Assembly: GCA_016286345.1 (NCBI GenBank)
Contig: JAEESL010000008.1
Span: 1-41,193 of the forward strand
Length of the DNA: 41,193 bases
Reading direction: 5' to 3'
From: Dehalococcoidales bacterium
GTDB taxonomy: Bacteria; Chloroflexota; Dehalococcoidia; Dehalococcoidales; UBA1222
Shown here: positions 34,116 to 41,193 of the stretch, piece after piece
Layout: each line of letters opens with the position of its first letter
Position numbering within the stretch: the first letter of the stretch is position 1
The notes under the pieces: model-generated
Seen by the model: the letters and a program-made list of their open reading frames with translations, nothing else
Database searches by the model: none
What the model was told of the DNA's origin: nothing
Program-made: the position numbers and the translations under genes

Positions 34116-34185
34116 TTCTATATACAATTTTGGTATTAATTATGATTGATATCATATATTAATTTTTTAAGAATTGTATATAGAA
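34116..34185. repeat. 14-bp inverted repeat between MATE and purine permease genes
   Basis: TTCTATATACAATT at 34116-34129 and its exact complement AATTGTATATAGAA at 34172-34185, with 42 very AT-rich bases between that hold smaller palindromes (ATTAAT, GATATC). It sits in the divergent control region. It may be a paired operator or a hairpin; no T run follows it. Confidence 0.7.
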
Positions 34186-34325
34186 GTAGTTGGGCTCAAT
34201 TTGTTTCAGACCTTTTAGTTTTTTATGCAGTGATTTGATATTTAATACCTTCGGGACGTGATCTCAGTATTGAAAATTACTGCCTGTGATAAGAACGAAA
34301 AATAATAGAGAGGGGGATTCTTAGG
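34186..34325 (+). other. Upstream region of the purine permease gene
   Basis: About 140 bases between the inverted repeat and the permease start. I looked for a purine riboswitch core and an intrinsic terminator and found neither. It ends in a strong GAGAGGGGG ribosome site. Confidence 0.4.
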
Positions 34326-35735
34326 TTGGAAAAGTTTTTTAAACTTAAGGAAAACGGAACAACTGTCAGAACTGAATTCTTTGCAGCTTTAACGACCTTC
34401 TTCGCAATGGTCTACATTCTGATTGTTAATGCCAACATGTTCGCCAATCCGTTTGGTGACGGCACAAATGTTCTGGGTGTTTCCTATGGCGCCATCTATA
34501 TCGCTACTGCAATCTCTGCAGTCGTCGGTACTATTTTGGTTGGTTTGCTTGCAAACTTACCGCTGGCAATGGCCTCCGGTATGGGTCTTAATGCATTCTT
34601 CGTCTACACAATGTGTGTTGGTTTTGGCTTCTCCTACGCCAATGCTCTGGTCCTTGTTCTTATCGATGGTATAGTCTTCATTATTTTGACGATCACTGGT
34701 CTGCGACAGATGATCCTTCATGCGATTCCAAAGACTGTCCGTAAAGCAATTCCCGCCGGTATTGGTCTTTTCATTGCATTCCTCGGTCTGCAGAACGCAG
34801 GTATTGTAATCGCCGATTCATCAACAGGTGTTACCCTTGGTTCATTTAACCTTTTGAACCTCACCTGGGGCGATATCATGCCAATGGTCGTAACTCTCCT
34901 TGCATTCTTCGCAATTGCAATCCTTGCTAAGAAAAATGTAAGAGGTTCCGTCTTTATCGGTATGCTTATCGGTATGGCACTCTATTATCTCCTTGGCGTT
35001 ACGATTCCCGGATTCTATGAGAATCTCAACATCTCAGTCTCAAGCCCGTTCGCTGCATTCTCTGATTTCGGAACCCAGGCATTTGCAAAGGTATTCACTG
35101 AAGGCTTTGATTTCTCAGCCTATAGTGCAGCTCATGGTTCTGCCAACCTGATTCTCGTTATCGTAACATCATCTCTTGCATTCATGCTTGTTGATATGTT
35201 TGATACTCTCGGCACCCTTCACGGTGCATGTTCCAGAGGCGGACTTGTAGATGAAAACGGTGAAGTTCTCAATCTCAACAAGGCCATGCTCTCCGATGCT
35301 ATAGCCACCACCACCGGTGCTATCTGCGGTACTTCAACAGTTACCACTTTCGTTGAATCAACATCAGGTATCGCTGAAGGCGGACGAACCGGCCTGACTT
35401 CAGTATTTGCAGGTCTGTTCTTCCTGATCGCAATGTTCTTAAGCCCTATCGCTCAGTTGATCCCTGGCTGTGCAACAGCTGCAGCTCTGATCTATGTCGG
35501 CGTCCTTATGATGCAGTCAATCGGTGAAATCGAATGGGGTAAACTTGATGTTGCAGTTCCTGCATTCATGACCATTGCTTTCATGCCGTTTACTTATAAC
35601 ATTTCATATGGTATCGCCTTCGGCATGTTCGGCTTTGTTGCCATCAGTGCATTTACCGGAAAATTCAAGGATGTAAAGATCGCAACCTGGATCATTGCAA
35701 TTCTTTTCATACTGATGCTTCTGTTGACTCACTAA
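34326..35735 (+). CDS. pbuG: Purine permease, AzgA/PbuG type (NCS2 superfamily)
   Basis: 469 residues with about 12-14 membrane segments. The N terminus KFFKLKENGTTVRTEFFAALTTFFAMVYILIVNANMF is typical of AzgA/PbuG adenine/hypoxanthine/guanine transporters. FVDMFDTLGTLHGACSRGGL-like and CGTSTVTTFVESTSGIAEGGRTGL are the family's substrate-site motifs. The start is TTG with GAGAGGGGG about nine bases before it; no in-frame ATG precedes the conserved N terminus. Adenine deaminase follows, so adenine is a likely substrate. A terminator separates the two genes. Confidence 0.9.
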   Translation: MEKFFKLKENGTTVRTEFFAALTTFFAMVYILIVNANMFANPFGDGTNVLGVSYGAIYIATAISAVVGTILVGLLANLPLAMASGMGLNAFFVYTMCVGFGFSYANALVLVLIDGIVFIILTITGLRQMILHAIPKTVRKAIPAGIGLFIAFLGLQNAGIVIADSSTGVTLGSFNLLNLTWGDIMPMVVTLLAFFAIAILAKKNVRGSVFIGMLIGMALYYLLGVTIPGFYENLNISVSSPFAAFSDFGTQAFAKVFTEGFDFSAYSAAHGSANLILVIVTSSLAFMLVDMFDTLGTLHGACSRGGLVDENGEVLNLNKAMLSDAIATTTGAICGTSTVTTFVESTSGIAEGGRTGLTSVFAGLFFLIAMFLSPIAQLIPGCATAAALIYVGVLMMQSIGEIEWGKLDVAVPAFMTIAFMPFTYNISYGIAFGMFGFVAISAFTGKFKDVKIATWIIAILFILMLLLTH

Positions 35736-35755
35736 TATCTGATCTTTTTAAAATC

Positions 35756-35790
35756 AATGCTCCTTCCACACACGGGAGGAGCATTTTTTT
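35756..35790 (+). terminator. Intrinsic terminator after the purine permease
   Basis: Stem AATGCTCCTTCC / GGGAGGAGCATT (one G-U pair) with an ACACAC loop and a T7 run. Confidence 0.92.
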
Positions 35791-35823
35791 ATAGAAATTT
35801 ATATAAAGAATCTGCAATTGTTT

Positions 35824-35829
35824 TATAAT
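35824..35829 (+). promoter_or_regulatory. -10 element of the adenine deaminase promoter
   Basis: TATAAT 38 bases before the ade start, downstream of the permease terminator. The -35 match is poor (TATATA-like at 18 bases), so ade appears to have its own modest promoter. Confidence 0.5.
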
Positions 35830-35866
35830 TAAACAATCATATTTATGACAGAACAGGGGCTGCTTT

Positions 35867-37573
35867 ATGAGAACACTTCTTAAGAATGGCAGAGTAGTAA
35901 ACGTTTTTATCGACAAGGTCGAAGATGCCGATGTCCTTATACAGGACAATAAGATAATAGGTGTGGACAAGTATTCTGATGTTGATGCCGACAACGTGAT
36001 CGACATAACGGGTAAGTTTGTCTGCCCGAGCTTTATTGATGGACATATCCATATCGAAAGCACCAATATGATGCCTTCCGAGCTGGCTAAGATCTGCATC
36101 AAACACGGTTCAGCTGCTATAGTTGCCGATCCTCACGAGATCGCCAATGTAAGCGGAGCAAAAGGCATTTTGTTCATGCTTGAAGCCAGTAAGAATCTTC
36201 CTATGACTGTCTATATTATGCTTCCGTCATGTGTTCCGGCCACCCCTCTGGATGAAAACGGTGCTGTTCTGACATCAGAGGATCTGAAGCCTCTTTATCA
36301 GCATCCCAGAGTCCTGGGCCTTGCAGAAATGATGAACTACCCCGGATTGCTGTTCGGCGATAAAGATACCATCGCCAAATGTGAGTATGCATCTGAAAAC
36401 AACAAGATCATTAATGGCCATGCACCTCTGCTCTCAGGAAAGAGTCTCGACAAATACCTTTCATACGGAATCAATGATGACCATGAAAGCACATCTCTTC
36501 CCGAAGCTATGGAAAAACTGAAAAAAGGGCAGTGGGTCATGATCAGACAGGGTACTTGCGCGAAGAACCTTGAAGCGCTGCTTCCGCTTTTTGATGAACC
36601 GTTCAACAGACGATGTATCCTGGTCACTGATGACAAACAGCCGGCAGATCTTATGGAAGTCGGACATATCGATTCGATCATCCGTTATGCTTCGGAACTC
36701 GGAAAATCAGTCGTGGTGGGTATCAGAATGGCCACGTTACAGGCTGCCCAGTGTTTCGGGCTGAAATATCAGGGAGCCATTGCACCGGGATATCTTGCGA
36801 ACCTTATTGTTCTCGATGATCTCAACGATGTCAGAATAAGAGACGTATATCATGAGGGCAAGCGGGTAGTCAGAAACGGTGTTATAGAAGACTTTAAGGT
36901 TCCTGAGATCAGTCAGGAATTATGGGATGCAGTTCAAAATACGTTCCATATGAAAGAACTTTCTGCCGCTGATTTCCACGTTGAACCCCAGAATAAACAG
37001 GTCAGAGTTATCAAGGTAGAACCTTATCAGGTCGTTACTGAAGAGTGGATAACTGATCTGGATTTCAGCAAGAACAACGGTATCGATCTTGACCGGGATA
37101 TCCTGAAGCTAGCCGTTTGTGAAAGACATAATAACACCGGCCATATCGGACTGGGGTATATCAACGGCATCACATTGAAAAAAGGAGCCATTGCCGCAAG
37201 TATTGCGCATGATTCCCACAATCTGATAATTATCGGCACCAATGAGGAAGATATGGCCTTAGCAGGCAATCATATCCGGGAGACGCAGGGCGGTACATGT
37301 ATCGTCGCAGACGGAAAAATTCTTGCCGATATGCCGCTTCCCATCGGAGGTCTCATGTCCGATGTCCCGATCGACACTCTGGTTGCGCAGAACAAAGCCC
37401 TCAGACAATGCGCAATGGAACTGGGCGTGAAGACAGATAAGGATAATCTCTACGTCGAACCGTTTATGAGCATGTATTTTGTCAGTCTGTCAGTTATTCC
37501 TAATATCAAGATGCTGACATACGGTCTTATCGATGTAGACAGTCAGAAGCTCCTGCCGTTATTTGTCGACTAA
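35867..37573 (+). CDS. ade: Adenine deaminase
   Basis: AdeC hydrolyses adenine to hypoxanthine and ammonia with a binuclear metal centre. The 568-residue chain has the standard length and amidohydrolase fold. The metal-binding HIHIES is at residues 60-65, ADPHEIANVSG near 90, GHAPLLSG near 185, DDHEST near 205 and LVTDDKQPADL near 250. The C-terminal domain contains HIGLGYINGI. AGGGG lies about seven bases before the ATG. With the upstream permease it forms an adenine uptake-and-deamination pair feeding the guanine and inosine pools. Confidence 0.96.
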   Translation: MRTLLKNGRVVNVFIDKVEDADVLIQDNKIIGVDKYSDVDADNVIDITGKFVCPSFIDGHIHIESTNMMPSELAKICIKHGSAAIVADPHEIANVSGAKGILFMLEASKNLPMTVYIMLPSCVPATPLDENGAVLTSEDLKPLYQHPRVLGLAEMMNYPGLLFGDKDTIAKCEYASENNKIINGHAPLLSGKSLDKYLSYGINDDHESTSLPEAMEKLKKGQWVMIRQGTCAKNLEALLPLFDEPFNRRCILVTDDKQPADLMEVGHIDSIIRYASELGKSVVVGIRMATLQAAQCFGLKYQGAIAPGYLANLIVLDDLNDVRIRDVYHEGKRVVRNGVIEDFKVPEISQELWDAVQNTFHMKELSAADFHVEPQNKQVRVIKVEPYQVVTEEWITDLDFSKNNGIDLDRDILKLAVCERHNNTGHIGLGYINGITLKKGAIAASIAHDSHNLIIIGTNEEDMALAGNHIRETQGGTCIVADGKILADMPLPIGGLMSDVPIDTLVAQNKALRQCAMELGVKTDKDNLYVEPFMSMYFVSLSVIPNIKMLTYGLIDVDSQKLLPLFVD

Positions 37574-37591
37574 TCTGCGTTTTATAAAAAT

Positions 37592-37631
37592 AAAAATCGC
37601 ATAGAAACAACGGCTTCTATGCGATTTTTTT
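37592..37631 (+). terminator. Bidirectional terminator after ade
   Basis: Perfect 15-base stem AAAAATCGCATAGAA / TTCTATGCGATTTTT with an eight-base loop, T-rich on both strands. It lies between convergent genes. Confidence 0.93.
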
Positions 37632-37652
37632 GTTCAATAATGATAATAACTG

Positions 37653-38204
37653 TTACTGGTCTCTGCGATTTTCGTTGTCCTGATCCTGTCCGTTCAGGAT
37701 TTCCACGACATATCTGTAGATGAACGAGAGGCAGATGAACACTATGCCGAAGAACAACGGCATCGAATTGGAAATATCAGTAATGTTTTCGATTCCGGTC
37801 TGATTAACGACGATGGCTGAAGCTATATCCTGTACAAGGCCGACAACGATTATCAGTATTCCAAGTGTGCGGACTGCATTTGTACCGTCAGCCGTGAAAG
37901 GTGTTCCCGCTTCATACTGTGTTTTGAAGTATCTGCGTGCAAACAGGAACATGACACCCTGAGACAGAGCTGTGACCAGTCCGAGGAAAAGCATTCCGTT
38001 CAGCTTGGTATACGTGAATTCGATGAACATATCGGAATAGCTGGACATCTGGTCAATTATCAGATCGGCATTGATACTGAGGAAATTCAGTGTCAGTATG
38101 GAAAACAATGTAAGTCCGACAGCGACAAAGCAGAATACCATGGCAATAGCGCAGATAATGCTTATTACCTTATATCCGGTGTTAATCAGCTGGAGAGATC
38201 GCAT
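37653..38204 (-). CDS. Four-pass membrane protein, DUF2975-like
   Basis: 183 residues with four hydrophobic segments (about 14-42, 68-88, 112-132 and 148-168) and a polar, charged C-terminal tail. The segment FKTQYEAGTPFTADGTNAVRTLGI between helices two and three resembles the DUF2975 family's conserved loop. DUF2975 members often sit beside small HTH regulators, but none is seen here. It follows the DUF5684-like gene by three bases in a two-gene operon. Function unknown. Confidence 0.6.
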   Translation of the reverse strand: MRSLQLINTGYKVISIICAIAMVFCFVAVGLTLFSILTLNFLSINADLIIDQMSSYSDMFIEFTYTKLNGMLFLGLVTALSQGVMFLFARRYFKTQYEAGTPFTADGTNAVRTLGILIIVVGLVQDIASAIVVNQTGIENITDISNSMPLFFGIVFICLSFIYRYVVEILNGQDQDNENRRDQ

Positions 38205-38207
38205 TTT

Positions 38208-38657
38208 TTAACCGACTTCTGAAAGGCTCTTCACAGGAGCGATATACTCACTCTTGCCGAATGCCAGAATAGGATAGAAAACGACCGGGACAAGGATCAG
38301 TCCGACCGCGAAGCCGTCGCCCTTGCCAAAACTCCTTGCCAGCTTGATGCTTGTGATGATTCGGACGACTGTAGGTACAATCGGAAGTGAAACGAACTGA
38401 TACAGGAAATTGAGACCTTCTCCCCAGGTGATGCGGTACATAACATAGTCGGAGTAGAAGGGGATCAGAGATGCCCAGCCCTTCTCACCGGCTTTGGTAT
38501 AAACTTTCCACAATGAAATGACCATCATCACGCAGACTGCCAGCATGATGACTCCGAAAGCGATAACCAGACCGAGGAGCCAGTCTCCGTTGGTTTCGAA
38601 CCAGTCATCGATAATTGAGTCGTAATAATAGGGGTCACTATTAATAATATTACCCAT
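38208..38657 (-). CDS. DUF5684-like membrane protein
   Basis: 149 residues with three or four hydrophobic segments. The stretch WKVYTKAGEKGWASLIPFYSDYVMYRI near residue 50-75 is the hallmark of the DUF5684 family of small membrane proteins, sometimes found with signal-peptidase-like neighbours. The acidic N-terminal 25 residues are soluble. GGGAGG lies ten bases before the ATG. It precedes the DUF2975-like gene and is divergent from hrcA. No function is known. Confidence 0.75.
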   Translation of the reverse strand: MGNIINSDPYYYDSIIDDWFETNGDWLLGLVIAFGVIMLAVCVMMVISLWKVYTKAGEKGWASLIPFYSDYVMYRITWGEGLNFLYQFVSLPIVPTVVRIITSIKLARSFGKGDGFAVGLILVPVVFYPILAFGKSEYIAPVKSLSEVG

Positions 38658-38797
38658 AATTTAGTCCTCCCATGAGTGTATTCTAACAGTTTTGTATTAA
38701 TTCGCAATAGAAACACTGCAGATGCTGTGCGAAATAATTCATTAAAAAGCATAAAGATTATTTTTGACAATATCTTCCTGCTATTGCCAGTTTGCAG

Positions 38798-38827
38798 TTG
38801 ACAACGATGCAAACAGCGTGTTAAATT
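38798..38827 (+). promoter_or_regulatory. Promoter of hrcA-grpE-dnaK
   Basis: A perfect TTGACA at 38798-38803, then 17-18 bases, then TTAAAT/TAAATT at 38821-38827. Transcription would start around 38833, inside the CIRCE element, so HrcA bound there would block RNA polymerase. Confidence 0.75.
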
Positions 38828-38828
38828 A

Positions 38829-38855
38829 TTAGCAATCGAGTTAATAGATTGCTAA
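38829..38855 (+). promoter_or_regulatory. CIRCE operator, variant arms
   Basis: TTAGCAATC, nine bases, GATTGCTAA: a perfect inverted repeat with the exact 9-9-9 layout of CIRCE. The consensus arm is TTAGCACTC; here the seventh base of the left arm is A and the right arm has the matching change. It is the binding site for the HrcA encoded just downstream. Confidence 0.9.
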
Positions 38856-38871
38856 TCAGACGTAAAAGACA

Positions 38872-39921
38872 ATGAAAAATCGTAGTGAAATAGTTTTGGA
38901 TTCGATAATCCGACAATATATCCGAAAGGCTTCTCCGGTATCATCCGGAAGCGTTCTGGAGGATTGTGGTCTGGATATCAGTTCAGCTACCATCCGAAAT
39001 GACGTTATGGGGCTTGAACAGGAAGGTTATATTATTCGACCTCACTATGCCGCCGGTTCCATTCCTTCAGACAAGGGTTACAGACACTACGTCGAGTCAT
39101 TGTCCGATACTGAACTTCCTTCAGATGAGCAGTTTCTCATCAATCACCTTTTCTACCAGGTTGAGGACCGTTTGGAGGAATGGCTGAAACTGGCAACCAA
39201 TGTTCTGGCTCAGCGAACCCAGAGCGTGGTCGTTGTTACCAGTCCTCATGTGAGTTCTGCCCGAGTCAAGCAGATTCAGCTCGTGTCGATACAATCAAAT
39301 ATCGTACTGCTTGTCCTGGTACTGCACGGCTCCAAAGTCAAACAGCAGCTGATCAATTCCGAACAGGCTATGGATCAGCGCGAACTGACAGAGATCGCTG
39401 CCGGGCTTAATGAGACTCTCCATTCGATGTCGCTGGAGCAGATCAGGGCAGCACAGACAAAATACGAGGATTTTGAACTGAAAGTCGTAAGAACGGTTCT
39501 CCATCTGATGGAAAGTGAATATAACAACAGTTTCCAGGAAGATATGTATGACGGACTCGGATATCTTTACGAACAGCCGGAGTTCAAGGACAGCAAGCGA
39601 ATGGCAAAGATGATAGAACTTGCACAGAGACGAAACATCCTGAAGACCATCCTTCCTGTTATCCCTTACGACTATGGTGTAAAAGTCTTTATAGGCGATG
39701 ATCTTAAAGATTCCCCGGTTCCCGGCTGCAGTGTTGTTCTCTCAAGATACGGGTTGCCAAATGAACCGCTTGGAGCAATTGCTGTGATCGGGCCCACCAG
39801 AATGGATTATCAGAGAAATATATCGGTAACCGGTTATGTTGCTTCCATCATCAGTGTGCTTGTAACTGAGCTGTATGGAATCAAAACAAATACCAATTAC
39901 CTGAAAGAAAGGAATTACTAA
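38872..39921 (+). CDS. hrcA: Heat-inducible transcription repressor HrcA
   Basis: 349 residues, the usual length. The N-terminal winged helix has IRQYIRKASPVSSGSVLE and DISSATIRNDVMGLEQEGYI. The linking region is HYAAGSIPSDKGYRHYVE, and the GAF-like dimerisation domain follows. HrcA binds CIRCE and represses the chaperone operon; GroEL helps it fold. The segment FYQVEDRLEEWLKLATNVLAQRTQ resembles Chloroflexota HrcA. Eight of nineteen arginine codons are CGA. There is only a weak ribosome site. The stop overlaps the grpE start as TAATG. Confidence 0.96.
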   Translation: MKNRSEIVLDSIIRQYIRKASPVSSGSVLEDCGLDISSATIRNDVMGLEQEGYIIRPHYAAGSIPSDKGYRHYVESLSDTELPSDEQFLINHLFYQVEDRLEEWLKLATNVLAQRTQSVVVVTSPHVSSARVKQIQLVSIQSNIVLLVLVLHGSKVKQQLINSEQAMDQRELTEIAAGLNETLHSMSLEQIRAAQTKYEDFELKVVRTVLHLMESEYNNSFQEDMYDGLGYLYEQPEFKDSKRMAKMIELAQRRNILKTILPVIPYDYGVKVFIGDDLKDSPVPGCSVVLSRYGLPNEPLGAIAVIGPTRMDYQRNISVTGYVASIISVLVTELYGIKTNTNYLKERNY

Positions 39922-40484
39922 TGGCTGACGAATCAGAAAAAATCAACGAAGAGCCTGAAAAAGACGCTGTTGATGAAGAAAAAACTTCTGAAGAACAATC
40001 CGAAAAGGAAGAACAGCCGGTTGATGAATTAGCTGAAGCAAAGGCTGAAGTCGCTGCGATGAAGGACAAGTGGCTCCGCAGTGAAGCAGAATTTGCCAAC
40101 TACAAGAAGAGAAAAGAACAGGAGCGCTTTGATTATATCCAGTATTCCGAGGCAAACATTTTAACAAAGCTGCTTCCTATCCTTGATGATTTCGAAAGAG
40201 CTTTCAATTCTGCCCCGAAGGATGAAAAGGCAGAAGCATGGTTTGCAGGCTTTGCCGGAATCCAGAAAAAACTGTTCGGTCTTCTCGAATCATCAAACGT
40301 AACTGTAATTGAATCTGTAGGCCAAAATTTTGACCCCAATCTTCATGAAGCAGTTATGCAGGTCCCGGGCGAGGACGGAAAGGTAGTGCAGGAACTCCAG
40401 ACCGGTTACAAACTGTTCGACAGAGTTCTGAGGCATTCCAAGGTCGCAGTAGGAAATGGTGAGCCCGTTCCCGAAACAAAATAA
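39921..40484 (+). CDS. grpE: GrpE nucleotide exchange factor
   Basis: 187 residues. A very acidic N-terminal tail (1-40) is followed by the long dimerising helix (about 40-95, AEFANYKKRKEQERF) and the C-terminal beta-wing, which carries the family signature NVTVIESVGQNFDPNLHEAVM. GrpE releases ADP from DnaK. No CGA codon is used for its arginines, in contrast to its neighbours hrcA and dnaK. Its ATG overlaps the hrcA stop by one base; AAAGGAA lies upstream in the hrcA coding end. Confidence 0.96.
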   Translation: MADESEKINEEPEKDAVDEEKTSEEQSEKEEQPVDELAEAKAEVAAMKDKWLRSEAEFANYKKRKEQERFDYIQYSEANILTKLLPILDDFERAFNSAPKDEKAEAWFAGFAGIQKKLFGLLESSNVTVIESVGQNFDPNLHEAVMQVPGEDGKVVQELQTGYKLFDRVLRHSKVAVGNGEPVPETK

Positions 40485-40546
40485 CCAAAATCGAATTATT
40501 CGTTAAATAAAAACTGATATAGATCCAAAAGGAGGATTTAAAAATT

Positions 40547-41193
40547 ATGGGAAAAGCTGTTGGTATCGATTTAGGAACAACTTTTAGTGAAATAGCTGTT
40601 ATGCAGGGTGGTGAACCCACTATCATCCCTTCATCTGAAGGCGGTAACACTACTCCATCAGTTGTTGCAGTCAGCAAAAACGGCGAACGTTTGGTTGGTC
40701 AGGTAGCCAGACGACAGGCAATCGTAAATCCTGAAAACACAGTATATCTGGTCAAACGACTCATGGGTCGAAAGTTCAATGAACCTGCCGGCCGAGAACT
40801 TCCTGTAGAGGAAGATGCAAAACGAAGACCTTACAAGGTCACCAGAGGAAGTAATGACGAAGTAAAGATCTCAATGGGTGGCAAGGAATATACTCCTCCC
40901 GAGATCTCAGCAATGATCCTTCAGAAACTGAAGGCAGATGCTGAAGCTTATCTGGGCCAGACAGTCAATGAAGCTGTCATCACGGTTCCTGCATACTTTA
41001 CAGACGCTCAGCGTCAGGCCACAAAAGATGCAGGCAAGATCGCAGGCCTGGACGTTAAAAGGATCATCAACGAGCCGACCGCTGCCGCTTTGGCATACGG
41101 CGTGGACAAAGAAGACAACCAGAAGATTCTGGTCTTCGACCTCGGAGGCGGTACATTCGACGTTTCCTTGCTCGAGATCGACAGCGGTGTTTT
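40547..41193 (+). CDS. dnaK: Chaperone DnaK (Hsp70), N-terminal part
   Basis: Open from the ATG at 40547 to the window end (about 215 residues), so missing from the ORF track. It starts [19 protein letters not shown] and has the second phosphate loop [13 protein letters not shown] near 205, [20 protein letters not shown] near 145, and [11 protein letters not shown], all of the Hsp70 ATPase domain. A strong AAAGGAGG site precedes it with 11 bases spacing. Five of eleven visible arginine codons are CGA. The substrate-binding domain, and probably dnaJ, lie outside. The gap to grpE is 62 bases with no clear terminator. Confidence 0.97.
   Translation, partial: MGKAVGIDLGTTFSEIAVMQGGEPTIIPSSEGGNTTPSVVAVSKNGERLVGQVARRQAIVNPENTVYLVKRLMGRKFNEPAGRELPVEEDAKRRPYKVTRGSNDEVKISMGGKEYTPPEISAMILQKLKADAEAYLGQTVNEAVITVPAYFTDAQRQATKDAGKIAGLDVKRIINEPTAAALAYGVDKEDNQKILVFDLGGGTFDVSLLEIDSGV

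Noticed and set aside
34186-34325. Purine riboswitch before the purine permease
   Set aside because: The conserved purine-aptamer core and a following terminator are not visible in the leader.
38764-38769. An additional TTGACA upstream of hrcA
   Set aside because: No acceptable -10 box lies 16-19 bases downstream, whereas the TTGACA at 38798 has one and is positioned over CIRCE.

Overview
The window is a gene-dense bacterial chromosome segment of moderate GC (roughly mid-40s percent by eye). It reads as an anaerobe: it carries an oxygen-sensitive type L-serine dehydratase, flavodoxin and FMN-reductase genes, and nickel-pincer cofactor genes. The best taxonomic clues are at the right end. The HrcA and GrpE sequences, and a C-rich/HTH protein with a 'CLECPLPKC' motif, look to me most like Chloroflexota (Anaerolineae-type) proteins. 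Much of the remaining gene set would also fit Bacillota. This assignment is from memory and was not searched.

Layout, left to right. 1-1.5 kb: a HAD-IIA phosphatase cut by the window edge, divergent mazG, and a small GlsB/YeaQ-type membrane protein. 1.58-3.9 kb: a uraA-upp uracil salvage operon (minus strand) behind a structured leader that contains an intrinsic terminator. 3.9-8.8 kb (minus): lemA-ygcG, then an operon of a CNNM/CorC membrane protein, a stand-alone DUF2344 protein and a nicotinamidase-like hydrolase, then a DUF362-like protein. 9-12.8 kb (plus): thiL-tsaE-tsaB, a YczE-like membrane protein and a HAD phosphatase. 12.8-15.6 kb (minus): cysK-epsC followed by two short ChrA-type transporter halves. 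15.6-16.3 kb: two small unrecognised ORFs. 16.5-17.5 kb: ndk-flavodoxin. 17.5-22.4 kb (minus): pepC-type aminopeptidase, a CofE-like ligase, one-chain serine dehydratase and DegV. 22.5-24.4 kb: tsaD, convergent with and overlapping a PAP2 phosphatase.

24.4-27.5 kb is a compact phage-derived island. It has a LexA/CI-like repressor, small and large terminase subunits on the minus strand, and two small Cys-rich/HTH genes divergently on the plus strand. A pair of palindromic operators lies between the two sides. No portal, capsid, tail or integrase gene follows; host genes start immediately on both sides.

27.6-29.7 kb: an FMN reductase and an exported tyrosine-phosphatase-like protein. 29.8-32.5 kb: larE-larB-larC (minus), which make the nickel-pincer nucleotide cofactor. 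32.7-37.6 kb: a MATE exporter, then an AzgA/PbuG-type purine permease and adenine deaminase, a plausible adenine uptake-and-deamination pair. 37.6-38.7 kb: two small membrane proteins. 38.8 kb to the end: the heat-shock operon hrcA-grpE-dnaK behind a variant CIRCE element; dnaK runs off the window.

Themes: many genes in operons overlap by 1-4 bases (TAATG, ATGA, GTGA), implying translational coupling. Three of the four t6A tRNA-modification genes looked for (tsaB, tsaE, tsaD) are present in two loci, and both loci start with a -10 element placed so close to the ATG that the transcripts look leaderless. CGA is the favoured arginine codon in ndk and is prominent in hrcA and dnaK, which is unusual. 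The points most worth following are the uraA leader RNA, the repressor-terminase island, the probable leaderless t6A/thiL transcripts and the CGA codon pattern.
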